A stretch of DNA of 64,000 nucleotides from Rhyacophila brunnea (GCA_022495005.1 JAGYXB010001569.1:186001-250000); one strand, 5' to 3'. Numbered from the stretch's first letter, positions 1 through 13,000 are shown. Program-made: numbers and translations. The notes: generated by a model not told the origin, from the sequence alone.

Positions 1-400
1 TTACAACGCACAACCACATATTTAAAATATTTAATAGTCTTGAAATAAAGTAGCGGCGCAGGCGACTTTCTTTTTTTAACTGTTAGAGTAAATTTGTGAT
101 GTCTGTTATGCCCGGGCCCTCAGGCTCTTTATAAACTATGCATTTGCAAACTGCAAACCTGTGGCTATATTTGTGTTGAACCTTTCGCGTCTCCCTTTGC
201 AACACTCCGCGCCTCCCAGTTTGGAAATAGCTGCACTAATACTTACTATTATTGTGTTTTTGTGTTCATTTATTTTAAAATCCAAGCACCTTGGAGTAGT
301 TATAACAGCTGCTTCTTGATTCGTTGGACGCCAGTTTCAAGCTACCCATTCCCCAACTCAATCAGAATTCCGCGAGAATTTGGACTCTACCCAAGGCCCA
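1..400. other. No recognised feature
   Basis: AT-rich non-coding sequence. I see no convincing exon, RNA gene or element end before the MITE that begins at 409. Confidence 0.5.
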
Positions 401-408
401 CTATATAG

Positions 409-959
409 CAGTGGAGAAGGGTGGAGGTAGGCTGTTAAGATCCGTCATAAATAGTGCACAATAAACTTTGTTCGTCATTCGTCTCTGTTTTCATTGAAAT
501 ATGACGACAATTTACAGACGGTGTTGGACAGTTTTTAAAAACCAATTAAACCCTGCGAAAACCAAACCGTAATCGATAATAGTGAAAAAATACTATGGAA
601 TTAAATCATACATAACTTAAGATATTTTATAGATAGAATAATATTTTTATCTATTAGAGTTTGATTTAGGCAGGGCTTAATGAATTTAAAAAAATAAATC
701 AACAATATGTGTAATGTATTCTTAAACCAACGAAAACAAATAAATATGAATGAAAAAGTGTGCACAATTTTGTCGTATCGCCCAAAGTATACCAAAACTA
801 TAATGGTTTGGTTTAAGCAGGACCTAATTGATTTTTAAAAACTAACCAATACCATCTGTAAATTGTCTTATTTCAATAAAAACAAATACGTATAACTGAC
901 GAAGTTTAATGTGCACTATTTATGACGTATCTTAAGCCTACCTCCACCATTCGCTACTG
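409..959. mobile_element. hAT-type MITE, CAGTGG family, with 8-bp target duplication
   Basis: Non-coding palindromic element. The left end begins CAGTGGAGAAGGGTGGAGG and the right end is its inverse (CCTCCACC..CTACTG). The interior arms also mirror each other around GTGCAC, TTAAACCCTGC and ACCATCTG motifs. The flanks are CTATATAG (401-408) and CCATATAG (960-967), an 8-bp target duplication with one mismatch, as expected for hAT transposases. No transposase is encoded. Related copies lie at 3992-4585, 21370-23107, 29946-30202, 33999-35452 and 51906-52724. The family assignment rests on CAGTG termini plus 8-bp duplication, so the superfamily is inferred. Confidence 0.8.
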
Positions 960-972
960 CCATATAGTCAAG

Positions 973-1533
973 CCATGACACGAAAGTGTAACGATCGTAG
1001 TGCTAGTTATCGCCCATACTTCCGAGTGTAATATTGTACTAAAACTGTTTGTAGAAAATGATAATTGTTTCATATTGAAATTATTGGCAATACGTTAATT
1101 GATTTGAACGAAATACACCTACATACAAGTCTAAGTCTTTTATTTACTATGAACAGGTTACTTCATTTTATTAGAAAATAATCCATAACTAGCACTACCA
1201 TTGTTGCTCGCAATTTAGTGCCCCGGCCTTTATTACTTTCTTTATTATTGACATTCTATATTGTGAAAATATGTTATTATAATATCTCAGAGCTTACCAT
1301 TCCTCAATAAATCACACCCTCGCCATGATTCAATTAATTACAAAAAATTATTTACTTAATATTAATCTCTTGAAAATAGTAAGTTAGTAAAGTAATGTAT
1401 TTTTCTCCACAAATTTTTCAATATGAAACAATCGTCATTTTCTACTAACAGTTTACCTTTTTGCACTCGAACTATGAGCAATAACTTTACTAGCACTACG
1501 ATCGATGTTTACAGTTTCGTGTCACTGTCTGAC
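973..1533. repeat. Palindromic MITE-like repeat (GACACGAAA termini)
   Basis: The left part runs GACACGAAAGTGTAACG..CGTAGTGCTAG and the right part inverts it (CTAGCACTACGATCG..TTTCGTGTC). The interior word AATGATAATTGTTTCATATTG is also inverted between about 1057 and 1440. The sequence is non-coding. Internal blocks (TTAGTGCC-CGGCCT, ATAATC-ATAA-TAGCACTACCAT) recur in the element at 3318-3528, so both belong to one family. Exact ends are uncertain because the outer borders are degenerate. Confidence 0.6.
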
Positions 1534-1798
1534 TGTAAGGCCTGTCGCACATTGAAAATCGTCTCGTCTGGGATATTGTCATAAATCAAGAAAATATTGG
1601 GCGCAATGTTTGCAACTGTCTTCCGAGCGCATATGCTAGGCCGCTAGGGCACTAGGCCATGCCGGATCAGTGACGTCACGCGGCAGGCCGAAACGAATGA
1701 TAAAGCCACTTCTGCATATGTACCAGTGCGACATTTTAGAATTTTACCACGTCGAGTGTAATTTGTTGCTTACGAGACACCAGTGTGAGGGAGGTACA

Positions 1799-2030
1799 TT
1801 AAGTTCTTCTTGGTCGATCCCTCATGACTGAGGATCGTGATGACCTTGGAATTGTATCATCTTTTGAGCGACCAAGACTTTCCACCCCTCTCGATCCTCT
1901 GCTTCTCTCAGGGTGGAGTGAATGCTGTTCCGACCTTAGACTATAGATACATCTAGACGCCACCCGTTGCATTGCTAAATGAAGCCGCGTGCCTTGCGTT
2001 TGGCTTGTTAGCAAGCGAACGCATTCGTCT
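1799..2030 (-). repeat. Possible short interspersed repeat
   Basis: A locally GC-richer block stands out from its AT-rich surroundings and carries a short open frame on the minus strand rich in R and S. It resembles a dispersed repeat rather than a gene. I do not see a clear tRNA-type promoter or element ends, and the frame shows no recognisable domain. Confidence 0.3.
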
Positions 2031-3317
2031 ACAAATTAATGTTCGAGACCATTGACCATTTCGCTAGTGCTCGCCCAAAGTGCTCGCACTAGACGCTCAG
2101 AATTAAAATATAATTTTCTATTTTTTTACGTTATATAGTATTTTTAAGCGGTCAAAATGCAACCATTAGATAAAGATATCCATAATTTAAGTTATTTTAA
2201 AGAAACACTAGGTCACTGATATTAAAATATATAATAAAATACAAATAAATTATCACGAACATGTATCAACTTACTTATGAAACGTAATACCATCTTCTTG
2301 CTTATCAATACGGCTACCACATTTTAAGACAACACACAGAACCATCTTTTCTACTTAATTAACCAAACATATTTACCACTGACTTTATGTTTAACACAAA
2401 AAATATCAATTTTAGCAACACGAGCTCGCAAGTTATCGACGCTATGTGAAGCGTTTCGCCCCGATTTGATGGCGATACTTTTGGAAACTGGCTTGTAGCT
2501 AGTAGACCTTTTATCTTACTCTAGCGCGTCTCGCAGAGATTGTAAGGGTGCCGAATACTTTCTCACTCGCACTCATGCATCGTTTTTGTTCAGGCCTTGT
2601 GTTCCGACGCTCTTTCTCTTTTTCGGCTTTCCAAAATCACCAGTCACCCCAAGTTATTCGGTCCGCGCCGAACAATGTGTCAAAAAATCAGCGTAATACG
2701 CCTCAGACATATTATCGAGAGCCGAGGTTAGGTTAGGTTCCATTAAGTTACATATCAACAAAATCACATTGACATATTCGAGATGTTACAATCAAGACGA
2801 GTTGAGTTACCTTTAGTGGCACTGATTATGTATTAATAATAAACATCGATAACAAAATAAAGCTTCTTTTAAATTGTATTACAAATAAAAAAAACAACAA
2901 TTAATATACAGTGCTTGTCTCTTTGGACCACGATGTCGTCCGCCACGAAGCGCCGTTCACAGCCCATTAAAATTGAATAATGCTCATGATGAAACTCTTT
3001 ACGAGTTTCATTAATATTTTGACGTCTTAATTTGAACTAAATTTCGCCAATTGAATAATATGCTAATGTAAACGTTTCTTTACTTTGTATACAATCCAGT
3101 CCACTATTCCCATGGCATTACTATGTTTATATTGTTGTCATCTTCGTAATATCATTATCTGCCGTCTGCTAACAGAAGATGGTTAAATCAAATAATGTCC
3201 CATCGACTACACCGCCTCGTACCACACCCGGTTTTAATAATTGGGCGTATCCCGAAGCACAAGCGGTGGTGAAAAACTTCTGCAGTTGTTTGTTTCTGGT
3301 ACAACTCCTACTATTGT

Positions 3318-3528
3318 CAGGTCGTGGCACAAGACTGTAAACTTCGATAGTAGTGCTAGTTCTTATACTTCGAATGTAATAAATGGTAGAAAACGTTGAA
3401 TGTTGCATATTGAAATATGTAAATACTTACTAATAATTTGAACGAAATGTGCAGGTTACCGCATTGCATTCGAAGATAATCAATAATTAGCACTACCATC
3501 GTAATCTGCAATTTAGTGCCACGGCCTG
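3318..3528. mobile_element. Short MITE, CAGG-CGTGGCAC termini
   Basis: A 211-bp non-coding element. The left terminus is CAGGTCGTGGCACAAGACTG and the right terminus, inverted, is CAGGCCGTGGCACTAA. The flanking octamers ACTATTGT (3310-3317) and AATATAGT (3529-3536) agree at 6 of 8 positions, a decayed 8-bp target duplication suggesting hAT mobilisation. It shares its interior with the palindrome at 973-1533. Confidence 0.6.
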
Positions 3529-3991
3529 AATATAGTCGGCGTTGGTCTGATAATGTTACACACCTACAATAATTTATTTTTAAATAGCTCAACTAAGAGG
3601 CGAGGTCCTCTCGCTCGCCGTATGACGCCGCATTTTTAAAACCCATATCAGATTAATATGAAGGAAATGCGAAAGCCAGTCACCATAGATCATAAATTTG
3701 AAGTCAGATTTGGTTTATGATGTAATGACGGTCAGGCCAAGAAACACAATGTCAAAAAAGGGGTGAATTTAGTGGATGTTAATTCAAATTGATAGGGTGA
3801 CAAATGTTGATATCGTCAAACGAATGGAAATGGATGAAAACTTACATTATGTGAGAACAAACGTACAGTATTCATCATCAACTCATTAGTCAAGTAAGGA
3901 TCAACGGTAAACGCCGCATTTCGTGACATGAGAACCTCAGCGATTGTTTCGAGTGCAGCTCCGCCGAATTGTAACGGGTATCACCCTATAT

Positions 3992-4585
3992 CAGTGGCGA
4001 AGAGTGGAGGTAGGCTGTTAAGATTCAACATAAATAGTGCACTCTAAACTTTGTCGGTCAAACGTATTTGTTTTCATTGCACTAATAATACAGTGTGTAG
4101 ATAGTGTTTGTTAGTTTTTAAAATTCAATTAAACCCTGCGTAACCAAGCCATAACTGAATATAGCCAAAAAATACTCGTCTATCTATAAACTATCTAAAA
4201 TTATGCAATTAAATCATACATCATTTTAGATATTTAATAGATAAGAGAATCATTTGTATATATTGTGGTTTGACTTAGGCCTAAATGAATGTAAAAAAAA
4301 ATTACCGATATGTGTAATATTTATTTCTAATTCAACGAAAAAAATGAATGAGTATGAATGAAAAAGTGTGCACAATTTTGTCAGATCGCCCGAAATATAC
4401 CAAGCTATTATGATTTGGTTAGAAAGGGTTTTATTTTTTACTAACCAACACCATCTCTAAATTGTAGTCTTACTAAGTTCAATGAACAAATACGTATGAC
4501 TAACAAAGTGTAAAATGCACTATTTATGATGATGATGATTTGTAGGGAAGTTTAATAGCCTACCTACATCCACCCTTCGCCACTG
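3992..4585. mobile_element. hAT-type MITE, CAGTGG family (second copy)
   Basis: Starts CAGTGGCGAAGAGTGGAGG and ends with the inverse, CCACCCTTCGCCACTG. The interior matches the copy at 409-959 (GTGCAC near both ends, TTAAACCCTGC, ACCATCTCTAAATTG). The immediate flanks do not form an obvious 8-bp duplication, so the insertion is older or one edge is rearranged. Non-coding. Confidence 0.75.
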
Positions 4586-6130
4586 ACGTAGGTACATTGC
4601 AGTTACGTGACAAATTTTAATCCTTTAATGCATATCTTATAGACGTTAAGTATTAAAAATAACATATTCTTTAAGACTTGTTTAAGTTTATCCCATATTT
4701 TTCCACAATCAACATTCGTAGCCTGTTGTACCACTTCCAGTGGGGAATCTAAGCCAGTTCTCATTAATTTGGTGTTTCCTGCTCGCTACCAATAATAATT
4801 ATTGACTGATACCAGGCAGGGTTTCCGAACTATTTGAAATTCATGAATCTGACGAAGATATTAAAATAAATATTGTTTTAATTTATCTCGCTGACAACAT
4901 TGTTTTTCTATCATTGCTTAGAAACCATAGGCCACGCGAGTGTGTATGTAGGCCGCCTGCTCTTATACGGGAGACTATGAGATACAACGCACGGAATACT
5001 AACAAAGAAAGTGCTCGCAAACCTTTGCGGTGGATCAGCAAATCGGATTAGGCGACATTTAATCGAATATTATTTTGACATATAAAATTTTATATTCACA
5101 CAGTCAATTATATTGTTTTCACTAAGAGGTTTTACATGATGTGGTTTGATCTGCTGATGAGGCCAACCAAATGTTACTAATCAGTAATCACACCCTCTTG
5201 ATTGTCCCCATATTATGTCGGTTGCAAGGGAAGAAGTTCTGTACTTGTTTGAAACAACATTTTTGGAATAATCAAACTAGAAATTTTATCCTGCACACTA
5301 ACTGGGCGAAGTCGGCGAAGCGTTGAGTGGCGTGCGCAACTCAAACTTATAACCGTGTGTAAAAATTTTCGTAGACAAAGTCTTTTTTTGGTTATACGTT
5401 TGAGTTGCACGCGCCGCTCAACGCGCTTACCTAAGACGAGCCGTAATGCACGTCATTCACAACCAAGGTCTTGGGAAAATCCCGATACCGTGTCCCAATA
5501 CTTGTACGTATATATTTGGTCGTATCACAGTTCAACGTGAGTTGTTGTATCGGAAAAATACAGCCTATAGTATTGAGACCAAATTCATGTCTAAATGCAA
5601 ACTTAAAAATACGCAATAAAAACCACTGGAATACAAGGGAAAAATATAAGAAAATAAGTAGGTAAGTAAACTAAAAATATAACTTATAATATTCTTATAA
5701 ATTCTGGTAGGTGCTCGTAAGTACCAAGCGGTACCTATCAAAAATGTCTGATAATAATGACAGCGTTATTTTTTTATCTCATTGCTATACGGCCATCTCT
5801 TTCCGGTAAGACATTTCACGGTGAACTATATTACGGCAAAACGTATAGGTACGTACAATTTACTTGTAACCTACCAGTACAACTTTAAAGGGCGCTTCTA
5901 TAGTCTAAGCATGTGACCTTATTGAGCCGTACACATGCACTCGCGACGTGTGTCATTTTTCGCGCGCGATCTAGGTACATGTGACTTCATTGCGCCATCC
6001 ACATGCACTCGCGGCGAGACACGCGTCATTTGGATAACATCATTTCATTCACAATATTTTCTAGCGAGTTATTTCCGCGTATTGCAAATGTTTCACAGTT
6101 TTCATATACAGGAAGACTGTAAGTGACATT
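4586..6130. other. No gene; diverged repeat fragments
   Basis: No supportable exon. Parts of 5490-5600 and 5815-5880 resemble motifs of the long inverted repeat at 7090-8880, for example CACGGTGAACTATATTACGG and ACGTACAATTTACTTGTAA. They look like decayed copies of the same family. Confidence 0.4.
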
Positions 6131-6523
6131 GTGTACAAGACCGCATTTGCGGCGTGGCAGGCGAGGTGGACCGCCTACACACTTGCCGTGTTCTTCCAGA
6201 CGTATTCTGCAGGCACCAAACTAGAAGACTCCAACCTTCGCACTGGATTAGCCAGTTCCTCACCGGCCATGGCAACTTCGCCGCCAGACTCCACGAGTTT
6301 GGCTTGATAGTAGATGGGCCGGGTTGTAGGTACCTGCGGGCATGACCTCCAAGATGTTGAACACATCCTCTGGGATTGCCCGCTTATGGAACTCGAACGA
6401 GCGGAGCTGTTTGCCAGGGTCCGTCCTCACACGGGCCCAATTGGACACGGAGATCTGATAGCAACCGAGGCCAACTTTGCGGCATTCGAGAAAATTTGCA
6501 ACGTCGTATGGGGAGCGGGATAG
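6131..6523 (+). pseudogene. Non-LTR retrotransposon C-terminal fragment (R1/I-like), frameshifted
   Basis: Two overlapping frames together read like the tail of an R1/I-type LINE ORF2. The first has YKTAFAAWQARW and, in another frame, FLTGHGNFAARLHEFGL. The second has CGHDLQDVEHILWDCPL, the C..H....C arrangement typical of the C-terminal zinc-knuckle-like region after the RT/RNase H part. It stops at 6521. The shift lies near 6230-6330. No RT or endonuclease domain is present nearby, so this is a truncated, dead copy. Clade assignment is tentative. Confidence 0.65.
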
Positions 6524-7089
6524 TCCCGACTCCTCTGTAGACTCATCCATTTCAATTCGTGACACTCAGTATGCGGGTACACAGGACGCTTAACGTCAGC
6601 GGACTGTAGAGCCAGTCCAAAAACAAAAAATCTTTCTTAACTTTCTTCTTTAAGCACTACGGTGCATGGTTGCAGTATCAGTCTCGTGCGGCTCCGTCTC
6701 GGGACGGAATGAGCACTTAAAATCACTTCTTTCAGACACGTTTAAAGCGTCATAGAAAGTGGCCGTGCATATCCACGGCTGTGCATATATGACGGGTGGT
6801 GGTGGAACTTTAACGTAGTCGGTCATATAATTTACATTGTTATCCTTGAGTCTGTAGGTGACAAAGATTTTAATAACAGTTTTAAAAAATCTTGTGGTGT
6901 CCCCTTCCTCATGATGCTCTAAGCACGGGCTTCTTTTGCTTATATTATGTTAATCCAACACTGGCGACACTATTTTAATCAGGTTGCTCTTGGGCCGACC
7001 CAATCATATCATCATCTGTAGAGGGAGAGGGTTTAAACTTTTAGCACTGCATTAAACAATATGGATGGTTTTTTGTGAATTCGATCTAC

Positions 7090-8880
7090 CCGGTTCGTCG
7101 TGTCCAGAAACTTGTACTTATGCAGTTCAACGTACCACACTTCACCGTGAAATGTTTATCGGAAATATATGGCCGTATATTAAAGACCGTCCAACCTCTT
7201 TGGTTCGTATAGTACTGACATAAAATTCATGTCTAAATAAAACACGGTTCTTGTCGGTTTACACTTTACAGGAAGCCAGCAGCAAACAATTTTTGTAAAT
7301 AGCCGATATATTGGATTAATTGTTAGGTTAGGTTAGGTTTTCATTCTTGAATTCATAAATTTTGCCAAAATCAGCTATGAAAATTGAATTAATGTTCATA
7401 TTGAATCTAATAAAATTGGAGACTCTTTCATCTCTTTCGGATACAATGCTCACGGCGAACTGTGCCTCGGTGAAATGTTTTACGTACAATTTACATGTAA
7501 CCCCGGTTCGTATCGTAATCCGCCGGTTGCCGATCGCAGATAGTGAAGCGAATAAGGCGTTCTTCACGGGCACATCTGTTTATTAAAGTATTCCACATCT
7601 GACCAAAACATTATACAGTTTGTTTTTTCGATTTGGTCCCACTACCAAACACAGACGTTCCTACTTCCAAGTTACCATCAATAATCCTTCACGTGAGAAA
7701 AATTACATACTTACAGTTGGTTCTACGTATTTTTATATACTTATTTGTACTGGTGGGTAAGGGTTTACGTAGGGTGTTGATTTACACTTTTTCATTTATT
7801 AAACACTGATTCAGGAACATTACGTAAGTATATTTCGCTTCACAAGTAACAATTAATTATTAATAACATTTGTAAACGCACGCTTTGGCGCAAAGAGGTG
7901 GCAAATCGTATTTAGAGGTGACGTTCAAGGCTCAAGGGTAGATTGCCGACTGACCGTACCTACTCTCGACCCTTCGTCCGCCCAGAAACAGATAACGGTA
8001 CTTTCTTTTTGTTTGTTTCGCGGTGCATCCTGGTCTAGCCTTGACTCATTTACAGTTACAATAATATTATCATTATATTCCCAACTCTGTCGATTGGAGG
8101 ATTTTTGATGGGGGATTTAGGCATTGTGATATTTGGTATCAGTACTTAGGTACTAATTATACATCCTATACGTTACGTACGCTACGTCAGTGTCCTGGAT
8201 AACTATCTTAATTGGGAATCATCAGTTTTTGTTCTCCCAAGGTGCAGAACTAAGTCTCAAGATGTCCACTGGTGATAGACGGATGGGACGGTTTCTTGCC
8301 GAGTATTGTATGTGTACATGTAAATTGTACGTAAAACATTTCACCGTGGCATAGTTCACCGTGAACTTTCTTATCGGAAAGAGATGACCGTTTATTATAC
8401 GGTCTCCAATTTTATTAGATTCAATATGAACATTAATTCAATTTTCTAGCTGGACCGAACTTTGGCAATCACCATGGCCCCCACAAAGGGGGGGTGACAG
8501 GGCTCTAGCCTGGGGGATCGACCAGATAAGTGAGACAAACGCACATCACGAATTTGCTCTAATCGTAAAAAAATCAGGAACAAGTCAGTTGTGGAAAAAC
8601 CAGGCGGAACTGCGCTAATTGTCATTGTCATGAATTCGAGAATGAAAACCTAACCTAACAAATAATCCAGTATATTGGATATTTTCAAAATTTGTTTGCT
8701 GCTGGCTTCTTGTAAAGTGTAAACCGACAAGAACCGTGTTTTATTTAGACATGAATTGTATGTCAGTAGGTAGGTACTATAGGTACGAGCCAAAAAGGTT
8801 GACGGTCTTTAATATACGTCCATATAATATTTCTGATACATCATTTCTTGGTGAAGTGTGATAGGGCGAACTGCATACGT
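7090..8880. repeat. Long inverted repeat (fold-back element), arms about 500 bp
   Basis: The left arm (about 7110-7600) reappears inverted at about 8290-8880. Shared blocks, as read on the left arm, are CACGGTTCTTGTCGGTTTAC, TTTACAGGAAGCCAGCAGC, GTTAGGTTAGGTTTTCATTC, AATGTTCATATTGAATC and TTTTACGTACAATTTACATG. The spacer of about 700 bp shows no transposase. The right arm is interrupted by a SINE-like insertion (about 8447-8632). Long-TIR or fold-back elements have this form, but I could not define target duplications. Confidence 0.65.
8447..8632 (-). mobile_element. SINE family B insertion in the inverted-repeat arm
   Basis: The left arm of the inverted repeat lacks this roughly 185-bp block, so it was inserted after the repeat formed. 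Read on the minus strand it carries TAGAGCCCTGTCA followed by a C-run and GTGGGGGCCATGG. The same order recurs at about 50390-50460 on the plus strand (ATAGAGCCCTGTCAG..GTGGGGGGCCATG). This shows a dispersed short element of at least two copies. No open frame; promoter type not resolved. Confidence 0.5.
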
Positions 8881-9398
8881 ACAAGATTCCAGACACGAGT
8901 ATTGTATCGTTCTTCTTTCTGTGAGATATCCGTTAGCGTGCGTCGGCAATGATTTTGGCCATCTTTTCCATTTCTGTTGCTGGCTCTCCGCGAGGATGGA
9001 GATCTGTACTCAAACGAGAATGTCTCGTGAGATGCTTCTGCCAGAATCTCACTTGCAGATAATATAATTGTGTAATAGTCGCGAAATCATCGGAATTCCT
9101 CCGCGGTGACTGAACCAACTGCGGTCAAATTCGCAATATAATAATTCGGTTTCGTAAATCTTTATTTTTATGTACTTAATGGATTTTAAATTATCGATAT
9201 TTTTTTCATTATTCCCATGATGCATAGACTTTAAATTACAATATTGGAATAAGTAAACGCGTGCAAAAATAGATGCAGGTTGCAAGGCGCTAAAAATGTT
9301 AGGGTTTGTCTTCCGTACTTTTCGGGTCTTTTCGGATGTTACGGTACTAAAAATTCTTTATAACTCCTTATCAGTTGAAGTACGGCCTTATGGTGGAG

Positions 9399-10026
9399 TA
9401 GGGATTCCAATCCCGGGATCCCGAACTATTTTCGATACCTATGAATCCCGGGATTGGTAAACATAATCCCGAAACTTTCGGGATTGATTTTTTTAATCAA
9501 TTTTTATGGAAAATAAAATAAAAACGAAAATATAACAGAAAAAATACTTATCTTATTATAATATTATCTTTTCATAAATAAATAAAACTGTTTTACTTTC
9601 ACATTATTATTTATATAACAATATTATTTACTCCATTAAACCTTCGTATTTCAAAGATTGAACTTCTTTTCTTCTTTCGACCATGTCCGATCATAATATG
9701 GGCCTCCACAGAGTGGAGGTTTGTATTGACAGATTTTGTTTTTTACGAGAAATAGATGTCAGCCACTTGGACTATAACGCCGTGGATCCCAGGTTCGCAT
9801 CCTGAGTCTGGCAAGGATACATAGATTGAACTTACACAATATTAACAATAAATGTCTTAAATAGTATAAATTATACTAGATTTATTTTTGACCGATTTTA
9901 TCAACGTTATTTTTGTGTATATAAAAATTTTATATTAACTATTGAAAAAAAAGCCAATCCCGGGATCGTCAAATTGTAATCCCGAAATCCCGGGATCAAG
10001 ATTTTGGTTCGGGATTGGATTCCCTA
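9399..10026. mobile_element. TAGGG-type MITE with GTGGAG target duplication
   Basis: Termini TAGGGATTCCAATCCCG and (inverted right end) TAGGGAATCCAATCCCG form a good inverted repeat, followed on both sides by further ATCCCGGGATT palindromes. GTGGAG abuts both ends (9393-9398 and 10027-10032). The TAGGG start and short duplication are compatible with a hAT-class element, though a full 8-bp match is not seen. The interior carries the rearranged SINE at 9683-9826. Non-coding. Confidence 0.7.
9683..9826. mobile_element. tRNA-derived SINE (family A), internally inverted copy
   Basis: Bases 9683-9768 are the SINE 3' half on the minus strand (ATGTCCGATC..GTCAGCCACTTG). From 9769 the sequence switches to the plus-strand tRNA-like head (GGACTATAACGCCGTGGATC, then B-box GGTTCGCATCC). 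Head and tail are therefore in opposite orientation, unlike the direct copies at 15444, 21421, 22021 and 41408. The pattern resembles twin-primed retroposition or a later inversion. The A-box part of the head is missing. Confidence 0.7.
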
Positions 10027-10032
10027 GTGGAG

Positions 10033-13000
10033 AGGGTCCAGAAGTAAGTTTTGAGACTCCTTTACTTTCGGCTGTATGGGTATTATCCGTGGCTCTATCC
10101 GACTGACTTTCTCTTAGGTATGCTAACATACTGTAGCTTAAAATTTAGAAGGGGTCTTTATTTAGCTACATATTTTTTCCGACTTATACGCGGCGTAAAC
10201 TCTGAAACTCTGCCATTCTTGGTGGTGTTGGCTTGTGTATATCTGATAATATCTTAGGAATCGAGGGCATCCGTTGTTTGTTCTCCCAAGGTGCAGAACT
10301 AACCTGCCATTAGTGATGCCAATTGGGAGGGCAATAACCCTGTTTAATGAAATTGGTTCGGAAATTGATATATTCCACTTACTTATAGGTAGGTCTATCA
10401 ATAGTTCACTCTGTGTGCTTGCATCTACTTTTATTTTTGTTATGTTATTTTATTTCTTTTCTTATTTTATTACTTAGGTATTCTATTATTAACTCACATT
10501 GCTCTGTATTTATATTTCAAAAATTGTTAACACTTATTTTATGTTATGTCGTGAACGCTTTAAATTTATAATTTGTTATGTTCAGTATATGTAAAATAAA
10601 TAAATTTGAATTTGACACCTATGCTCCGTCGGCGTCACAGTCGGAAAAGACGAAAATGGGAAAAGTTTGCTTGATTCTATAGAATAGTCTTAGAATAATG
10701 CAATAATTCATGTATTACCGATATAATTTCGAAGGGGATCAAAAAAGTAAAATACATAGCAACCCATATCAATAGTTATATACAGCGAGTACAGAATTAA
10801 TGGGAACTGAAATACCTAACGGGTGTGGAGTAACAGGCAACCGGTCTCGAGTGTGGAAAAATATGGGATAAACTTAAACACGTGTCAAGAATACGTCACT
10901 CTAAGCTTGTCCTTCGTTCTAACAATTGCTCTCAGTTTATACACTGACGCTCATTCAATATTGATGCATTTGAAGGTTGCAACACACAATAATTGCACTC
11001 TATGCATGCTTCATTTTCGTAGGATACTCACACATTCAAAACCCTCCTTCAAAATCGAGTGTATTGGGGTATAGCCGATCGAAATTCTATTTTAATCTGT
11101 TCTTTGGTTATATATTATTACGATATTAGAGAAAATTATCAGGCGGCAGTTCCACCTGTCAACATTTCTTGTCTTATGTGTTCTGTGACGTTGCAGACAT
11201 CATCAACGGCCTGATTAACAATTTTAATTAGTGGAGAGGTTTTTCTCTCGCGGGCAACACAAAAATCCTGCGGTTGGTACTTCGAGAAAGCATCCGGGTT
11301 TGATAAGTGGTGGGAGGATCGATCCTTCGCCGATCGATATCCGCTCGCTTGATATCCGCTCGCTTAAATTTCTTTTCTGGTTGAACTTTGACACGAGAGG
11401 TCGTGGGAGGAGCAGCTCTGCGTGGTTACTGCCACGCGGTTGTAAATACGTTTCATTTTTATTATTAATTAATCTTAAGTTATTTGTTTTAATTATAACC
11501 TCACTCACATGTGGATATTTTGTTTAAACTAGGTTAAGTTGCTGAGGTTATATTATAGTTTGCAGACGGTAGCGCGTCTTTTGTATAACGTAAATATTCG
11601 TTTATGTTATAATACCATCGTGTATGAACGATGGTGAATTCCCTTCGGCGTTGTACCGCCATTATGTACTTTCGTAATTATTTGTTATTACGATATAGTA
11701 ACATTGACTTTTAATTAAAATGTCATATTAAATACAGTGAGGTTAAATTATCACGGTATTTAATTTAATTGTACCCTATATTATGTTCTTTTACGTTCTT
11801 TTCTTTCACAGAAAAGGCTTTGGCGTCCAGTTCGAGCTTAGTTTTCAATGCTTGCAATTAACCGCTGCAACGGTATGATAAACACATCCATCGGATACCA
11901 ATTGATTCCGATGGTCCTTTCCATAACAGGATTGGAATTCACCAGAGAGATAGTGCAAAAACCCATTACCCTGAGCTAGCGGTGCCTGTTATCCACATAG
12001 ACTTGGATAACAGTGTTAATGGATCGTAGGTTGTATGTGGCCTAAAATAAATTTACTTAACAGTTCAATACTGTTTAGCTAACAATTATAATTATATATA
12101 TTATTAAAAATATTTATTATATATTTTTTGTTTCGTTATCAAAGCAATATAGGGTAACAATATGCATAGCTAACGGACGTGTTGATTTGAATACCAATGC
12201 ATGTGAGTGAATGGATATACGTGACTAAGCGATTAAGTGCAGCGCGCGTGAGAGGGATGCAACGTGGATGTTTTATTTATGCGATCGCACAATAAAGACG
12301 CATGCGTGACAGATAGATAAATCAAGATAGAATATTATATAATGTAATAGTACGTATAAAAAATCAGACTATTATCGCTTTTATTTCTTTGATATTTCGA
12401 CGCAAACGTCTGGTAATCAATTGTGTTTGCGATGCGTCATAACAGGGTTGGCGAACCTTTTTACGTACGCATGCCAAAATTTCCCAAAAAATATATTTTG
12501 GCTGTCCTTTCATGGGAAAAAAATAATAAATAGTTTTTAAGATTTGTATTAAAAAGTTTATCTTATAAAAGTCTTCCGCCATGTTTCTAGCCGAAGGCAT
12601 ATCTTTTATTATTTGAATATATTTTATTATTAAAATACGCATTGTCATCATTATTTTGTAATATTATATGCATAATTATATAAGTAGGTTATATCTATTT
12701 GTATTTTTTTGTGATTTTTTTTAAATTATTTAATTGTGCCATGCACACTCATCTCGTGTGCCATAGGTTCGCTATCACTGCGTTATGATATAACCTCTTA
12801 TTGGATAAATAAACAAATATTAAACACAAATTAATTAATAAAATTTTAAAAAAACTTGTACCGTTTAAAAAAAAAAATTCGGTTAGGTACATGTTCAAAC
12901 ATCATTTTACTCCCTACTTCAATTATAGTTTGTCAATTTATGGCTACGGCCGTATGTTGTAGCTTAACCACTGGGGAATGCCAAAAGAAATAGCGTATTT

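Noticed and set aside
2724..2740. TTAGG-type (insect telomere) repeats, also at 7321-7340
   Set aside because: Only two or three units; those at 7321 recur in the inverted-repeat arm, so they belong to that repeat rather than to a telomere.
11224..11527. Overlapping open frames of 94-98 codons on both strands
   Set aside because: Mirror-image frames in a GC-richer patch with no recognisable domain; probably repeat DNA.
11816..11840. LTR primer-binding site (TTTGGCGTCCAG)
   Set aside because: No LTR pair or coding remnant near it; the match is too short.
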